Positions 37,601-49,300 of a DNA stretch of 64,000 bases are shown here, one piece after another (within the stretch, counting starts at the first letter, position 1; each line of letters begins with the position of its first letter). The notes beneath the pieces were generated by a model. The model worked only from the letters and a program-made list of their open reading frames with translations. It was not told where the DNA came from and did no database searches. A program made the translations under genes and the position numbers. The DNA comes from Tetranychus cinnabarinus. Lineage: Eukaryota > Arthropoda > Arachnida > Trombidiformes > Tetranychidae. The DNA is taken from assembly GCA_022266195.1 (NCBI GenBank), contig WHVY01000001.1, positions 8,742,001-8,806,000 on the forward strand, read 5' to 3'.

Positions 37601-38326
37601 CACAATGATAATAACTACAATGAAGAAATCAACAGCAACAATGATAATCTGCACAAATCATCTCATCTCAGCTACTTCAATCAACGATTACACTTTTCAT
37701 CATCACCATCACCATAGTATCAATAAACAAATATTGTATCCATAGTTTAAAATTTTACAATCCAGTGCCAAGACTAACCAGTCCAAAGTATGTTTAATTA
37801 ATCACCTCTTGAGATGAATCAATAAATTGCTCGATACGGGGATAAACTCAAGCCTAGTAGTCACCATTGAAGTAACCATCATCGTCATCATTATCATCTG
37901 CAAAGTGAGGTTAGAAAAACAAGGATTAATCACAAAAGTAAACATTTTGGGCTTAAAAAATGGAATGACAGTGACAATGGTCAAGATTGAAATGCCTTTG
38001 TCCCATCCACTCATCATCTCGGCTTATAGACATCATCTTAATCATTATAGACTCATTTACCAAGTATTTAATCAGTGCGAAACAATAAATTCTAATCAGT
38101 GAAAAAAAGTACGTTTGTAAACAAACCCAAAAATCTCTTCCAAAATCAACTCATAATCTCACAACTCTCAACATTTTTACTTTTCTAAATTGTGTATCGA
38201 GTACATTTTTCAGTCTATCTTTTTTTTGTTTTTTGTCCTGTTTTTTTTTTCGTTAGTTTTTGTATTTCAATTTAGGTAATCATCATAGATTCGTTAACCG
38301 TAAACTGTATTACTAAACCTGATCGC
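34660..38326. other. Intergenic region between collagen IV and innexin
   Basis: The collagen 3' untranslated region comes first (AATAAA at 34753). The remainder has A+T-rich DNA, an ACA-rich run near 37080-37095, and purine-rich and pyrimidine-rich patches near 36480-36760. A CTCF-like core TAGATGGCAG occurs near 35087-35096. Just before the innexin ATG a pyrimidine tract and AG at 38274-38275 look like a 3' splice site, so a noncoding first exon of innexin may lie within this stretch. Confidence 0.5.
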
Positions 38327-41300
38327 ATGTATAATGCTGAAGCAATGAGATCAGTAACAAGGGCTCCACTTTCATTGCCCGAGTGGAAGAAACACATTTC
38401 GGATATTCGCAAATTTTCATCTTCACTATGGACTTTAAAACCCAATGTGACAATAGACAATCTCATCATAACTCTCCATTCAACCATTACGGTGCAAATA
38501 TTAATGATTGGAACCATATTCGTGTCCATGAGACAATATTTCGGTGATCCGATTGATTGCTTAACCAAAGATTCGGATATTAAAGCTTCCTTGATTGAAC
38601 ATTATTGTTGGATAGAAGGTGCTTTCTCAGTGATCGCCGGTGGTGAAACGGGAACTTCCCAAGCTTATCCTGGAGTAGCACCAACTACAACCGCATCTGT
38701 TAAACGCCATCACAAGTACTACCAATGGGTATATTTTGTATTAATTATACAGGTGAGTCGAATATTGGATTTCTTATATCTTCATGTGTCCATTTTGTGT
38801 CTGTCGATTTATGTGATCATTCTGGAGGAAAATAAGGTTCGATTAGAGATATTTTTGATTTTGGTTCATTTTTCTCCTTCCAGCTTCTCTGTTTCATTCG
38901 GAATTCAACTTCCTTCCTATGATTTTAATTAGTAAAATCGGATATTCTGCAATTAAAACATTGTTTAATGATGAGGTGTTTTATCAATTTAGTTTGATAG
39001 TTTGACTATCTTATTTGTTTTAGCTCTAATTGGATTAAATGTGAATATGATTTATGCACAGTTGATCAGTTGAGTTTCTTTGAGGATTCATATTTAATGT
39101 TTTATCCGAGCTGCTGTTTCCTCTCTTCCTAGGTTCAATGTTGAATCAATTTATTTAATAACTCGTTTCCTCTTTACATTTTATGCAAATTACCAAGACA
39201 ATTGTAACTGAAAAATGCTTCAAATCAGATTATCTGAATCAGGAAAAAGTTCAACTTGTTTACTTCTCAGTTTCCTAATAGTCTGAAAGTAGACCTGAGC
39301 AATTTATTTATCCCTAATTGTGTTGATTTTGTTGATAAGCTAACACTAAGAAGTGGTAATCAACCATCAATAGATGCAGTAAAAAAGCTATCAATAAATT
39401 GCATCAACTAGCTAAAATCTGTGAATAGGAAAGATCTCAGACTAATAGATCAATATGAAACATTCATTATGAATAACTAGAGTAAACTCAGGTGCAATGA
39501 CCAAAAATGCTTTCTATTTACATAATGAACACTTAATCATTAATTGTAAGATACTAGAAATATTGAGTAATTGGTTGAACTATTAACAATCAAATTCAAC
39601 CTAAAAAGGTAACAAGTTAATCATCATAAGACTATTTGATAAATTATACAGATGCTTCCATTGAGTTCCCGAATCCATTTTCGTTATGGCTAGGTTAAAA
39701 TGGAGATGACTTGACCAGGAATGAAGCATGTTCTTTCCAGTTAGTTCTGAATCCAGATAGATACTAATTTATATCATTATTATCGTATAAATTTAAGATA
39801 AATAAACCTTTGAGATTAAGATGCATGAACTCAATTAAAATGGGTGCTAACTTAATGGAAGTATCTGTAATAACAATAGCAGTAATGAGCAGACGAGTAG
39901 CACAGACTAAATAAGAGATCTAGAAAGATAGATTACTTGAATCAGAAGTAAGGTTCACAAAAGGCATAATCAATCTAAATATTGAGGTCTGATTATAACT
40001 CTCAGAAATATAAATGTCAAATATGGTTAATAAATTATTCCAAAAAGAGAAACAGTTCAACTCATCTGATAATAAATCAAGAAATAAACAAATTACTTAC
40101 AAAGACAGATCAAGGCAATCATTTTGTTCCAATTAGAATTAATGTCTGCAACAATTTGGTCAATTTGAATATTTGCACTGGTAATATTTGAATTAATTTA
40201 GTAATAGATGAAATGTTTTAAACATTGTAAAGTTAATAATTAAATCAAGCGATTAATTATGCAAGCTTTTAGCTTTGGAATATTTTTGATCACACAAACG
40301 ATAAAGATTTACAGTAAAAGATACCTATCTAGATATTAAGATACCAACTGTAAGATATGTTTGCTAATGTTTTGTTTTCCTTTCAATTTTCCATCTTTTT
40401 ATAGTCAATTATGTTTTATTTACCAAAATTTTTATGGCGATCATCGGAATCTGGACGACTTCGAGAGCTGATTAGTAAATTATCTAGTCGATCAGTTGTC
40501 GAGTTGGATGAAACATCACGAATTCATATTGTTCAAGAATTGGCGGACAACTTGGCGATATCACACAACTATTTGATAACGGTCATCTTATGTGAAGTTT
40601 ATTGTCTTTTCCATCTTGTGATTCAAATTTGGTTTACCAACATATTTTTAGGAGGATCATTTTATACTTTAGGATTACGCTGGTTAGCGTATGCAAATCA
40701 TTTTTCCAGTGATGATCCACTGATTGCAATATTTCCTAGGATGGTCAAGTGTACATTTCATAAATATGGATTTTCTGGAACAATGGAAACCAAAGATGCT
40801 CTCTGTTTTTTGCCGTTGAATATTGTCAATGAAAAAATTTACGCCATTCTTTGGTTATGGTTTGCTATTCTTTTAGCAATTACGACGTTCCATCTGTTAA
40901 TAGAGACAATTTTCGTGTCCTTTAGATCATTGAGAATACTCCGAGTGACTTGGCTTGCTCCAGGATGTAAACCCACCTTTATTAGAGGAATATGTAAACG
41001 AGCTGGACATTGGTTAATTTTGAGCTTTGTCGCAAATAACATTAAACCTTCTTACTTTCGTGATTTGATGGCCTTTTTGGAAAGAGATCATTTCGATCCT
41101 AAAGGAAAACCTCTTCACGTTTCTCGAGTCGGTGAATCGTTTGCACGGAAAAACACACCAACAAAATCTAATCCAGCAGCTCCTCTACCTAAACCTTATA
41201 AATCAAAGTCAAACAAAAAACTAGCAGCTAATACTGCACTATCGTCAGCTTTAGCTTCCCATTTGACTCCAGCTAACAATATGATGAACTCAAATAAACA

Positions 41301-41667
41301 TAGCAATCTATCTGCATATTTAAGGTCTAATAATTGTGATCCTCCTGGACCTGGTTTTGTAGCAACTGCACCAAGTAACTGGGAATCCGCATACTGGGAT
41401 GATGACAATGGACCCACTGAAGTTACAAAATTAACCTCTAATCATAACTATTGTGATGATCCTCGAGACGAATGGGAAATCGATGGGATTGCTGTTGAAG
41501 GAGTTAGTGGAGTGTCTGGTCGAGATGGTGAAAAAGGCAGTGAATGGCGCAGTTGGCCTGACGAGCCTCCATCCGACGACGATGTAGGTTATGAAAGGCC
41601 GAGATCAAACAACTGTCAACTAGGTCCAGAACTAAGCAATATTACAATAGAATGGCCCAGCAAATAA
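38327..41667 (+). CDS. Inx: Innexin (gap junction channel subunit) with long C-terminal tail
   Basis: Innexins form gap junctions and hemichannels in protostome plasma membranes. Two exons, 38327-38752 and 40405-41667, join in frame to give 562 residues. Four membrane segments are visible near residues 46-68, 131-150, 198-225 and 285-312. The signature YYQWV is at 131-135 and a conserved proline (FYLPKFLW) follows in segment 2. Each extracellular loop has two cysteines: 78 and 94, then 258 and 276. The N-terminus is longer than usual before segment 1. After about residue 372 comes a tail of roughly 190 residues, Asn/Ser/Pro/Asp-rich and disordered; most innexins are 350-450 residues in total. 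The first in-frame ATG after a likely 5' splice acceptor (38275) was taken; Met7 is an alternative. An AATAAA lies at 42238. Confidence 0.93.
38753..40404 (+). other. Innexin intron (1.65 kb)
   Basis: Donor GTGAGT after the YYQWV-containing exon; acceptor CTTTTTATAG. Innexin genes often have an intron close to this site. The intron holds only A+T-rich sequence, with no recognisable gene or repeat. Confidence 0.85.
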
Positions 41668-44600
41668 ATTAATTGCAACATTGTTTAAACATTTTCATTT
41701 TCTTAATATTTATCATTCTCACATTTTGACAAACCAACATTTAGTCAATATTCATCATATTGATTTTTGTATCGAGTGCCTTTTAATATTGATTTTTTTG
41801 CTAACAGAAAAATTAAATTTTTCTTACACTTTTTAATCTCATCGTTTCAGTATTTCAATTATTACTGTTGCATGGTTTGTAGTTTTTCAGATTAATTAGC
41901 TGATGAAAAGTGAATGTGACTAGTGTCAACTATCAAGTTTTGAAATATGTCTTTTTCAATCAAACAATGTCTGTTAATGAGCTTTTCAAAACTCAGATCC
42001 AGCCTATGATAATTGTGTTGATAATTGACTATTTATCATTAATGAATCTTTATATCATTTATAAGTGCACATTCATTCATCACTTTCTTCCTGAAACTTT
42101 TAATATTTCTGTATCAAAATCTGTTTCGTTTACAAGCTTCTTGTGTATTGGTTTCTTTTTTTTCTTTGATTGTTCATCTAATATGAAAAAATCAAATTAA
42201 TGCTCATATCATGGAGAACAGATTTGAACAAAAACTCAATAAAATCATGACTTTTCTGAAGGCCTTTACTTCATCTTAATTTATTAATCATTTCATGTTA
42301 TTCCTATAGAATCAGTGAATTCTGTAATTTGATCCTTTAAATTTTTAAATCATTCAATCATCATTAAATGCATTAGTTTTTCCATGGATTAATTTTAATT
42401 TTAATGTTTTGAATGTTAATTTGGTACTGAATTTATTTACTAGAGTTGAATAAAAAAGAGGATCCATACATTTACCTCAATGGATATGACCGACCTTTAA
42501 AGGAAAGGGGAAAGAAGAATAAAACTCCAAAAAACATCCAAAATCGAAATATGCTTCCTGGTGGGTTTTTCACCGTCTTTCAGCAATTAAATTTTTGCCT
42601 TCGATTCTTTGATTAGTAAAATGGACTTCGGTTAATTCATGATGTTGAGTAAAGCTACATATGATAAAATGAATGTACCAGCTTATGTTATCATGTTACC
42701 ATGTTGTCAGCTTATGTTAGATTCAAATGTCGATTCAAAACAAGTTTCAATAAAGTCCATTTATAAGTAGCTTGACCAGAAATTTTCTCAAAAAATTTAC
42801 GACTCAGGTTTGCGTCAATGCAATGAAATTAGAACCAAGAACAATTAAAATTAACTTAATTTTCTTTAGCATACGTTAGTGCCTCCATCTAGCGATTACA
42901 TAATGTAATTTGATAATAACTTGATAGAGTTTCATTTTTCGTCCAATTAGGAGACATTAAAATAGCCCTTTCTCTGTTTTCCCCTTGTAATAGCCCCGTG
43001 ATTGGTGAAGCAATCTAGAAAAATCTAGCAAGAGTTACCCCAAAATTATACCTATTACTCTTTGATACCTTGTGTTTAGTCTGACAAGCCAAATATTTCG
43101 AGATTTTTTGAACTAAAAGTGAACAAATATGGTTACAATTACTATGCCACCATGTTGCTTTTTTGCTTTTGTAGCAAGTTTAGTTTTTACTATTCTTTGT
43201 TTTGTTTTTTTCCATCAACACTTGAAAAAGAGTACAACATTGTGTTTCAACGTAAAACTGGATGTTACTAATAGAAAGGTTTCGCAGGTCTTAAAGGTTT
43301 GAACAACCCTCTAACTAATGTAAGTTTATTGTATTCCTTTTGTGTTTTTGATATGATAATATTGTATTTTTCATTCTTTTAAATCATTTTCTTGCAGTAA
43401 CTAAGGACGCCAACAAACCAAATTATCGACGATATTTAAATTAAAGACCAAAAAGATTCAGTTGTTACCATAAGCATCAAAATTCGATGATCAAAGCCTT
43501 CAAAGAAATGCTAAAATTCACATCCTACCCCTTCCGTTGTATTTTCCAAATGGTTGACCCAAACCATTCTACTGGTTGTTCTAATTTTGACAAAGTTAAG
43601 CTGTAATACATTTAAATACTCTAATACATTGATAAAAATTTCTATATATTCTTATATTATTGTCTTTTTTATTAATATTCATCATTTTTAAAATTCAAAC
43701 TTGCCAGGCTCCTTAACAATTATCAACAAAATCCCGCGTAAACTTCAAAGCATGATACGAATACTTGGAACAGGCTATATGACCAGAAATTTTTGACTAT
43801 TTATGGATGTTTACATATTGCTATTCTTTGCTTGCCTTATTTGAATCAACTGGCTACTCTTGATGCTACCGTCTGACCACATCACCAATAGATGAACTTT
43901 GTGTAATTCCTTACCTACAGTGAACATAGACACTTTAGTCATAGTTAACTAAAGAGGTTAAAATCACACCTTAATGCCTCAGCCTTAGTGTTTTACTATT
44001 AATACATTTCTGTTAGTTGCTAGTTTTCTTTACGGCTACTGTTATTGTTAGCTTTGAATTCAACATCTGTCCTGCTTATTAATTGTGATTATTATTGATT
44101 GTTGGTCTTTATACCGGTACAATCATCAGCAAGCAAGAAATACGAAAGTCACGCCACGGAAAAATTGAAGATTTAAATAAAGCAAAAATATTGTAAGATC
44201 ATGTGTTGATCAGAAATGAAAAAGATATCAGTTGATCACGTTAGCTAAATTTAAAACCTTCGAGTCACTGAAATAGATGCTGATAGACTGACAAAAGATA
44301 CGGTATTCAGAGCATTTCACTGGTCAATTTCAATTGAAGAGGAAACGAAACCTTTCCTAAGCATCTTAATCATATGAAACATATACTTATCTGATATTTC
44401 CTTCAAACGCATTGTTTCAGCTTGCTGTCCATTCGATTAACGAGATTTCCCTCAAAGATTAATGTCTAAATAAAATAAATGCCTATTCAAGACATTATTT
44501 TTAAATCGACAAATGTTCAAACATTAAAATAAAATCATTGTTTTAATGTTATTATATCATCTACAGATGCATATCAACAGAGTCAACAACTTCTTAACTG

Positions 44601-46386
44601 TGCATAAATTTTCAATAAATATTATCTGAAAATACTTTCATCTGAATAACGTTAATCTGGTGATTTGAATATTACTTTCTCCAAGAGCTCTTCCTGACTC
44701 ACTTGTAAAGAAATGAGCTGACATTTTATTAATTACAGTCAGACGATCACTATTTTTAACAATAACTAGTCCAAATAAGTGTGTTTAATTGATTAAAATG
44801 AACTCATCATTTCATTATACAATTATCTTTCAGAAAAGATCAAGTTTAGCTCTCGAGACAATGATGTTCAACCTTTACTGGTCAAGCGTTTAGGATAAAT
44901 CGAGAGTGGCTTTTATCCATTAAAGCCAATCATGTTTACACAAAAATGTCTTTACTTAATTAATCTTATTTTACTTCAACAGATTCATCTCGTTGATCAG
45001 CCAGGTAAATGAGATTACATTTGCATAAATACAAGTCTAAATTTGCTTTAGCAGAGCTCATGAATATTCAGCTAATTGTCCCTGTCATCAATAGCTCATT
45101 ATTTAGCTGAAGATGTTCGGTTAATCTCACAATGGTTTTTCATATTCAATTTTTCACGCCACTTTTAATTCTGACCAATTAATCATAATAGGAAGATTAA
45201 AATCGTGATTGAATGTCCGATTGGTGAGGTCCGTTGATAGTGGTTAATTCATGTATTAATAATAACGGAGCTTTCAAGATTTACGCCACAAATCGTGGTT
45301 AATAAATTTAGTTTGACCAAAGAAAAAACGATTTTAGTTGCCTTATTGAGCAAAATGGCAATAAATCAATTGAATTGTATAACAATTTTGTATACATTTT
45401 TGTTGCATCCTCATTCACAATGAAAGAATCAAATAAATTGTAATTATTTTTGGTTTAACTGGAAAATTTAAATATCTGAACCTTTGATTCCTATTTGAGT
45501 AGACAGTCAATGGAATCAAAAAGATTACAAATTAACAATTTAATGAAAGAACTGTTATAATCAATAATTAACTTGCATAAATATATTTACACTTATTTCG
45601 GGAAAATCAATTGACATTATAAATGCATAAAAATGAATTTTTTTTGTAAAAATCATACAAAAGTGAAAAGGCAATTCAATTTGAAATGAACAAATCGATA
45701 ATCAATTGATTATTAATCATTTATTTGTTATTTAAATTAATTTTTTTGCTACTCGCAAGAAAAAGATGGTTAATAAAATGTAAATTTTGATGATAAAATC
45801 AATCAGTGTTTCAATGGTTGGTCACAATTGAGTTTCATAAGACATAAAGATTCATTTGATTAAAAACAATTTCAAACGTTCATGACGCTACAATATTATC
45901 ATCAATATTATCGTTTACTGTTCACCATGTATGATGAAGATTACAATAATAAAGAAGATGGTAAATATGAAAAGGATGATGAGCAAAAACAAGAACAAGA
46001 AGTTGAGAGCGAAAGAGATGAAAAGAATCACTTTTTTTCTCATCTAAAAGGAGGGCTTGTTGTTATCATTATTCAGGCCAAATTTCAGCAACTAATATAG
46101 TCAAAATTTAGTGTATTGTGAGGAAATAAAGTGTTACATCTTCTGGTCATCTTCATCCTCCTCCTTTGCCTCCTGATCCGCCTTAAAAATCATCTTGAGC
46201 ATCTTATTTTTCACTTAAGATAACATTCAACTTTCATCTTTAGTGACTTTTACTTATGAACATCAACAAAAACGGTTTCCATTCATTATCTTCTTCCTTT
46301 TTCACCGAGTTTCAAACCAATTACTTTTCCATCATTGAAGTATCCAAATTTCATTCGACTTTTGCAAACTCGTAATCAAATTAGCC
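41668..46386. other. Intergenic region between innexin and FAS1-domain gene
   Basis: This begins with the innexin 3' untranslated region (AATAAA at 42238). A CTCF-like half match (CGCTAGATGGAGGC on the minus strand) lies near 42884-42897. A short open frame with a hydrophobic segment (43129-43302), followed by a canonical 78-base intron, is listed separately. The remaining sequence is A+T-rich with no supported gene. The FAS1 gene promoter should lie near 45.9-46.3 kb. Confidence 0.5.
43129..43302 (+). other. Candidate small membrane or secreted peptide gene
   Basis: A 57-codon frame starts MVTITMPPCC, has about 19 hydrophobic residues (10-28), then a Lys/Thr-rich end. Eighteen bases downstream, GTAAGT at 43320 and CTTGCAG ending at 43397 form a textbook short intron of 78 bases. 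This suggests a processed transcript may cross here. The frame is short enough to occur by chance, and no homologue is recognised. It may equally be part of a noncoding RNA. Confidence 0.2.
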
Positions 46387-49300
46387 ATGTTTCTACAGGC
46401 AACTTTCTTTATATCCTTTGTGTCTTTAGTCCATTGTGTTTCTCATTCAATTAATCTGCCAAGTAAACGACCCTGGACTCCACTGCCAGTGTCACACAGT
46501 CGACAAGTAAATCACCAGGCTTCTTCATCACCTTTGGTATTGCCTTCTTCGCCATCTTCAACCGTCTATTTGCCTGAGAAAAAATCATCAGATGTGACTT
46601 TTGAAACAAACGGCAAAACTTATTCCATTGAGAGTTCGCATTTTCCCACACCGATAATTGAACATCATCCAAATGGAGCCACGGTTGGACTTGATTTGCC
46701 AGACTCAAATATTCGATTATTGCTTGATATTGATCAACTCGGAGGAAAGCCAGTAGCTCAACATATTGGATTGAAGGTTGTTGAGAAAAATAAAAAGAAG
46801 CAATCTCAACAATCAACTGATCACAAATCTGAAGCTGTTAAAATGAATCATCGACAAACTCTGACCAGCAAGTCCGGCAGTTCCATCAATTCAAACAGCT
46901 ATGGCTCTTCGGCAGCATCAACATCGCAAAACCATCAGCCACAAAAAGGTTCATTGACTGCATCATCGTCACCTCAGTTAACAACGGTTAGTCGATCATC
47001 AAAAATTGTTTCAATTCCCATTTCAACCAATTACAAGATTGGCTATATACGAAGCAATGATCTTCATTCAGCCATTCATCACCAAATTGTCCATGGTAAA
47101 GGTGGTAATCAAGTTAGTGTTTTATCTGCCAATTATGCAAATCAACTTTTACACAACCATCATCGAGTTAATCCATCAACCTTCGAGTCAAATGTTTTAA
47201 ATAAAGACAAATCAAATCACGGAGGCTTTACCAGTCCAAGATTAGAGCAAGGCAGCTTTAAACCAATTGAGAGTTATTCAAATCAGATGAATAAATTTGA
47301 TGGTCAAGTAAAGATCAATAACACAAATGGTTCAATAAAAAGGTTAAATATTGTATCAACAAGTAAAGTAGCTTTGAGTTCACCAGTCGCTGCTATTAAG
47401 AGTAAAGCTCGAATTAATGGAGCTCGTGAAACTGAGCAAATCAAGGAACCACTCCAACAGCAACAGGTTAATGATGAGCAAATCAATCAAAATGATTTCA
47501 ATGAATCTGATATGCAAATTAAATTTGATACACCAACCACTATTTCAACAAATTCAAGGAACCAACGATCACCAAAAAAATTGGACAAATTTGAAGATGT
47601 AAGTGAACCAACATCAACACTGAACTCTGGCTCTTCGTTAGATACTTCCAATGACATTTCAAATGCAGATCAAGGTTTTGACAATGATGATGACGATGAA
47701 AACAATGGTGAGAGTGAAAACATAACCGAAGACTTTAATTCCCGAATAAATAATCATAAACAGGATGAAAACAAATCAGCATTCGATAGTGAAGTGATTG
47801 GTAAATTAACTTCAGTCACAAATCCACCAGTTAATATCAATTCAAAATTAATGCGAGGCTCGTTTAGCTGTGAAACAATTACTGAATCTTTCACTTCTTC
47901 AACTGATTCATCTCTCGATTCAATTGCTCGTTCCCTTGGAGCTGATATGCTATTAAACTTGATTCCAAGTTCCCAATCAATTTTACAAACCCTCATTGAT
48001 GCATCAACCTCAGGTTATACATTGTTTTTACCAAGCAACGAAGCATTAGCCAAATTACCATCGACATTGATCAACCGTTGGAAATCGGATTCAACAACTT
48101 TAAACACACTATGGTCCAGTCATTTTATAGATAGTCAGATAACATTGGAAAATCTTAAATCAATGAATGAAGTGTCACTGAAATCAGGTTCAAATCAGCT
48201 TCAATTTGGCATTTTCCGAAATGAAACTTATACAGTCAACGGTCAACCCATTTCAATTGGTAATCAAAGAGCACCAAATAACGGTATAATCCATGTTATT
48301 GAGGGTGTCCTTTATCCATCAGCTGATAAAGATATCATGACAACTTTAAAGGTCTGCAATAAATTTGACGGTTTTGTGACTCTTGCAATGGGAACTGGAT
48401 TAGCATCAGTTTTGTCCAGAGGTAAGAACCGTTTAAACTCTTTTCCTTTCGGTTCCTTTCAGTTCCGAAATCCATTGTTTCAAATCGATTTCCTTATTGG
48501 CCTTGACTTTCTCCATTGATCATTGTTGACGCTTAACCAGATCCAGGTTAGCCTCACATTTTGGGCCAGTCTAATCAATCAAATGGAAGCATAACAAAAA
48601 GTGAATAATAGAGATGACCAACATTAATCAAAAATCTGTCATACCAATTGTTGTTATCATATTATATACATTACATTAATATCGTCCTTAATTTTTGATT
48701 TTCCATTCTTGATTATTATCCTTTATTAGGTGGACCTTACACGGTTTTTGTTCCAAGCAATGAGGCTCTTCAAAAGATTCCTGAAAAAGATTTGCAGCTT
48801 GTAAGAAGCAATATGACAGCTTTGAAAGGTAAGATTATTTCTTTCATCATATTTCAGGTTGGTGATTAACACACAACTTATACACTAATATAACAAAGAA
48901 AAAAATAGATTGATTAGCAATTACCTTTAATAATAATCCAATAGTAAAGATTATACAAGAAGCTTTCTTTATCCTGTTCGTTAAAGCTTACTGACATTGT
49001 ATAATTAAACAGACTCATAGACGTCAAAATAACATGATATTAGTTGGAGATGAATTGATCATCAATAGAAAGGAAAAGATGCTGAGTTTAATGATGTTGA
49101 TGTTTATTATTATTATAAGTATAATAATAATGTTTTATCAACATCATCACTTGTTGATTGACAGTTTTAACATTTTTTTCTCATTTTTCACATCATCCAA
49201 CTTGCTGGAAAAGGTTTCCATTGATGGTTTCATTTTCAGATACAAATCATCACCATTATCATTCCCTTGTCACGTTCATGAGTCTGTTATAATCAGAAAT

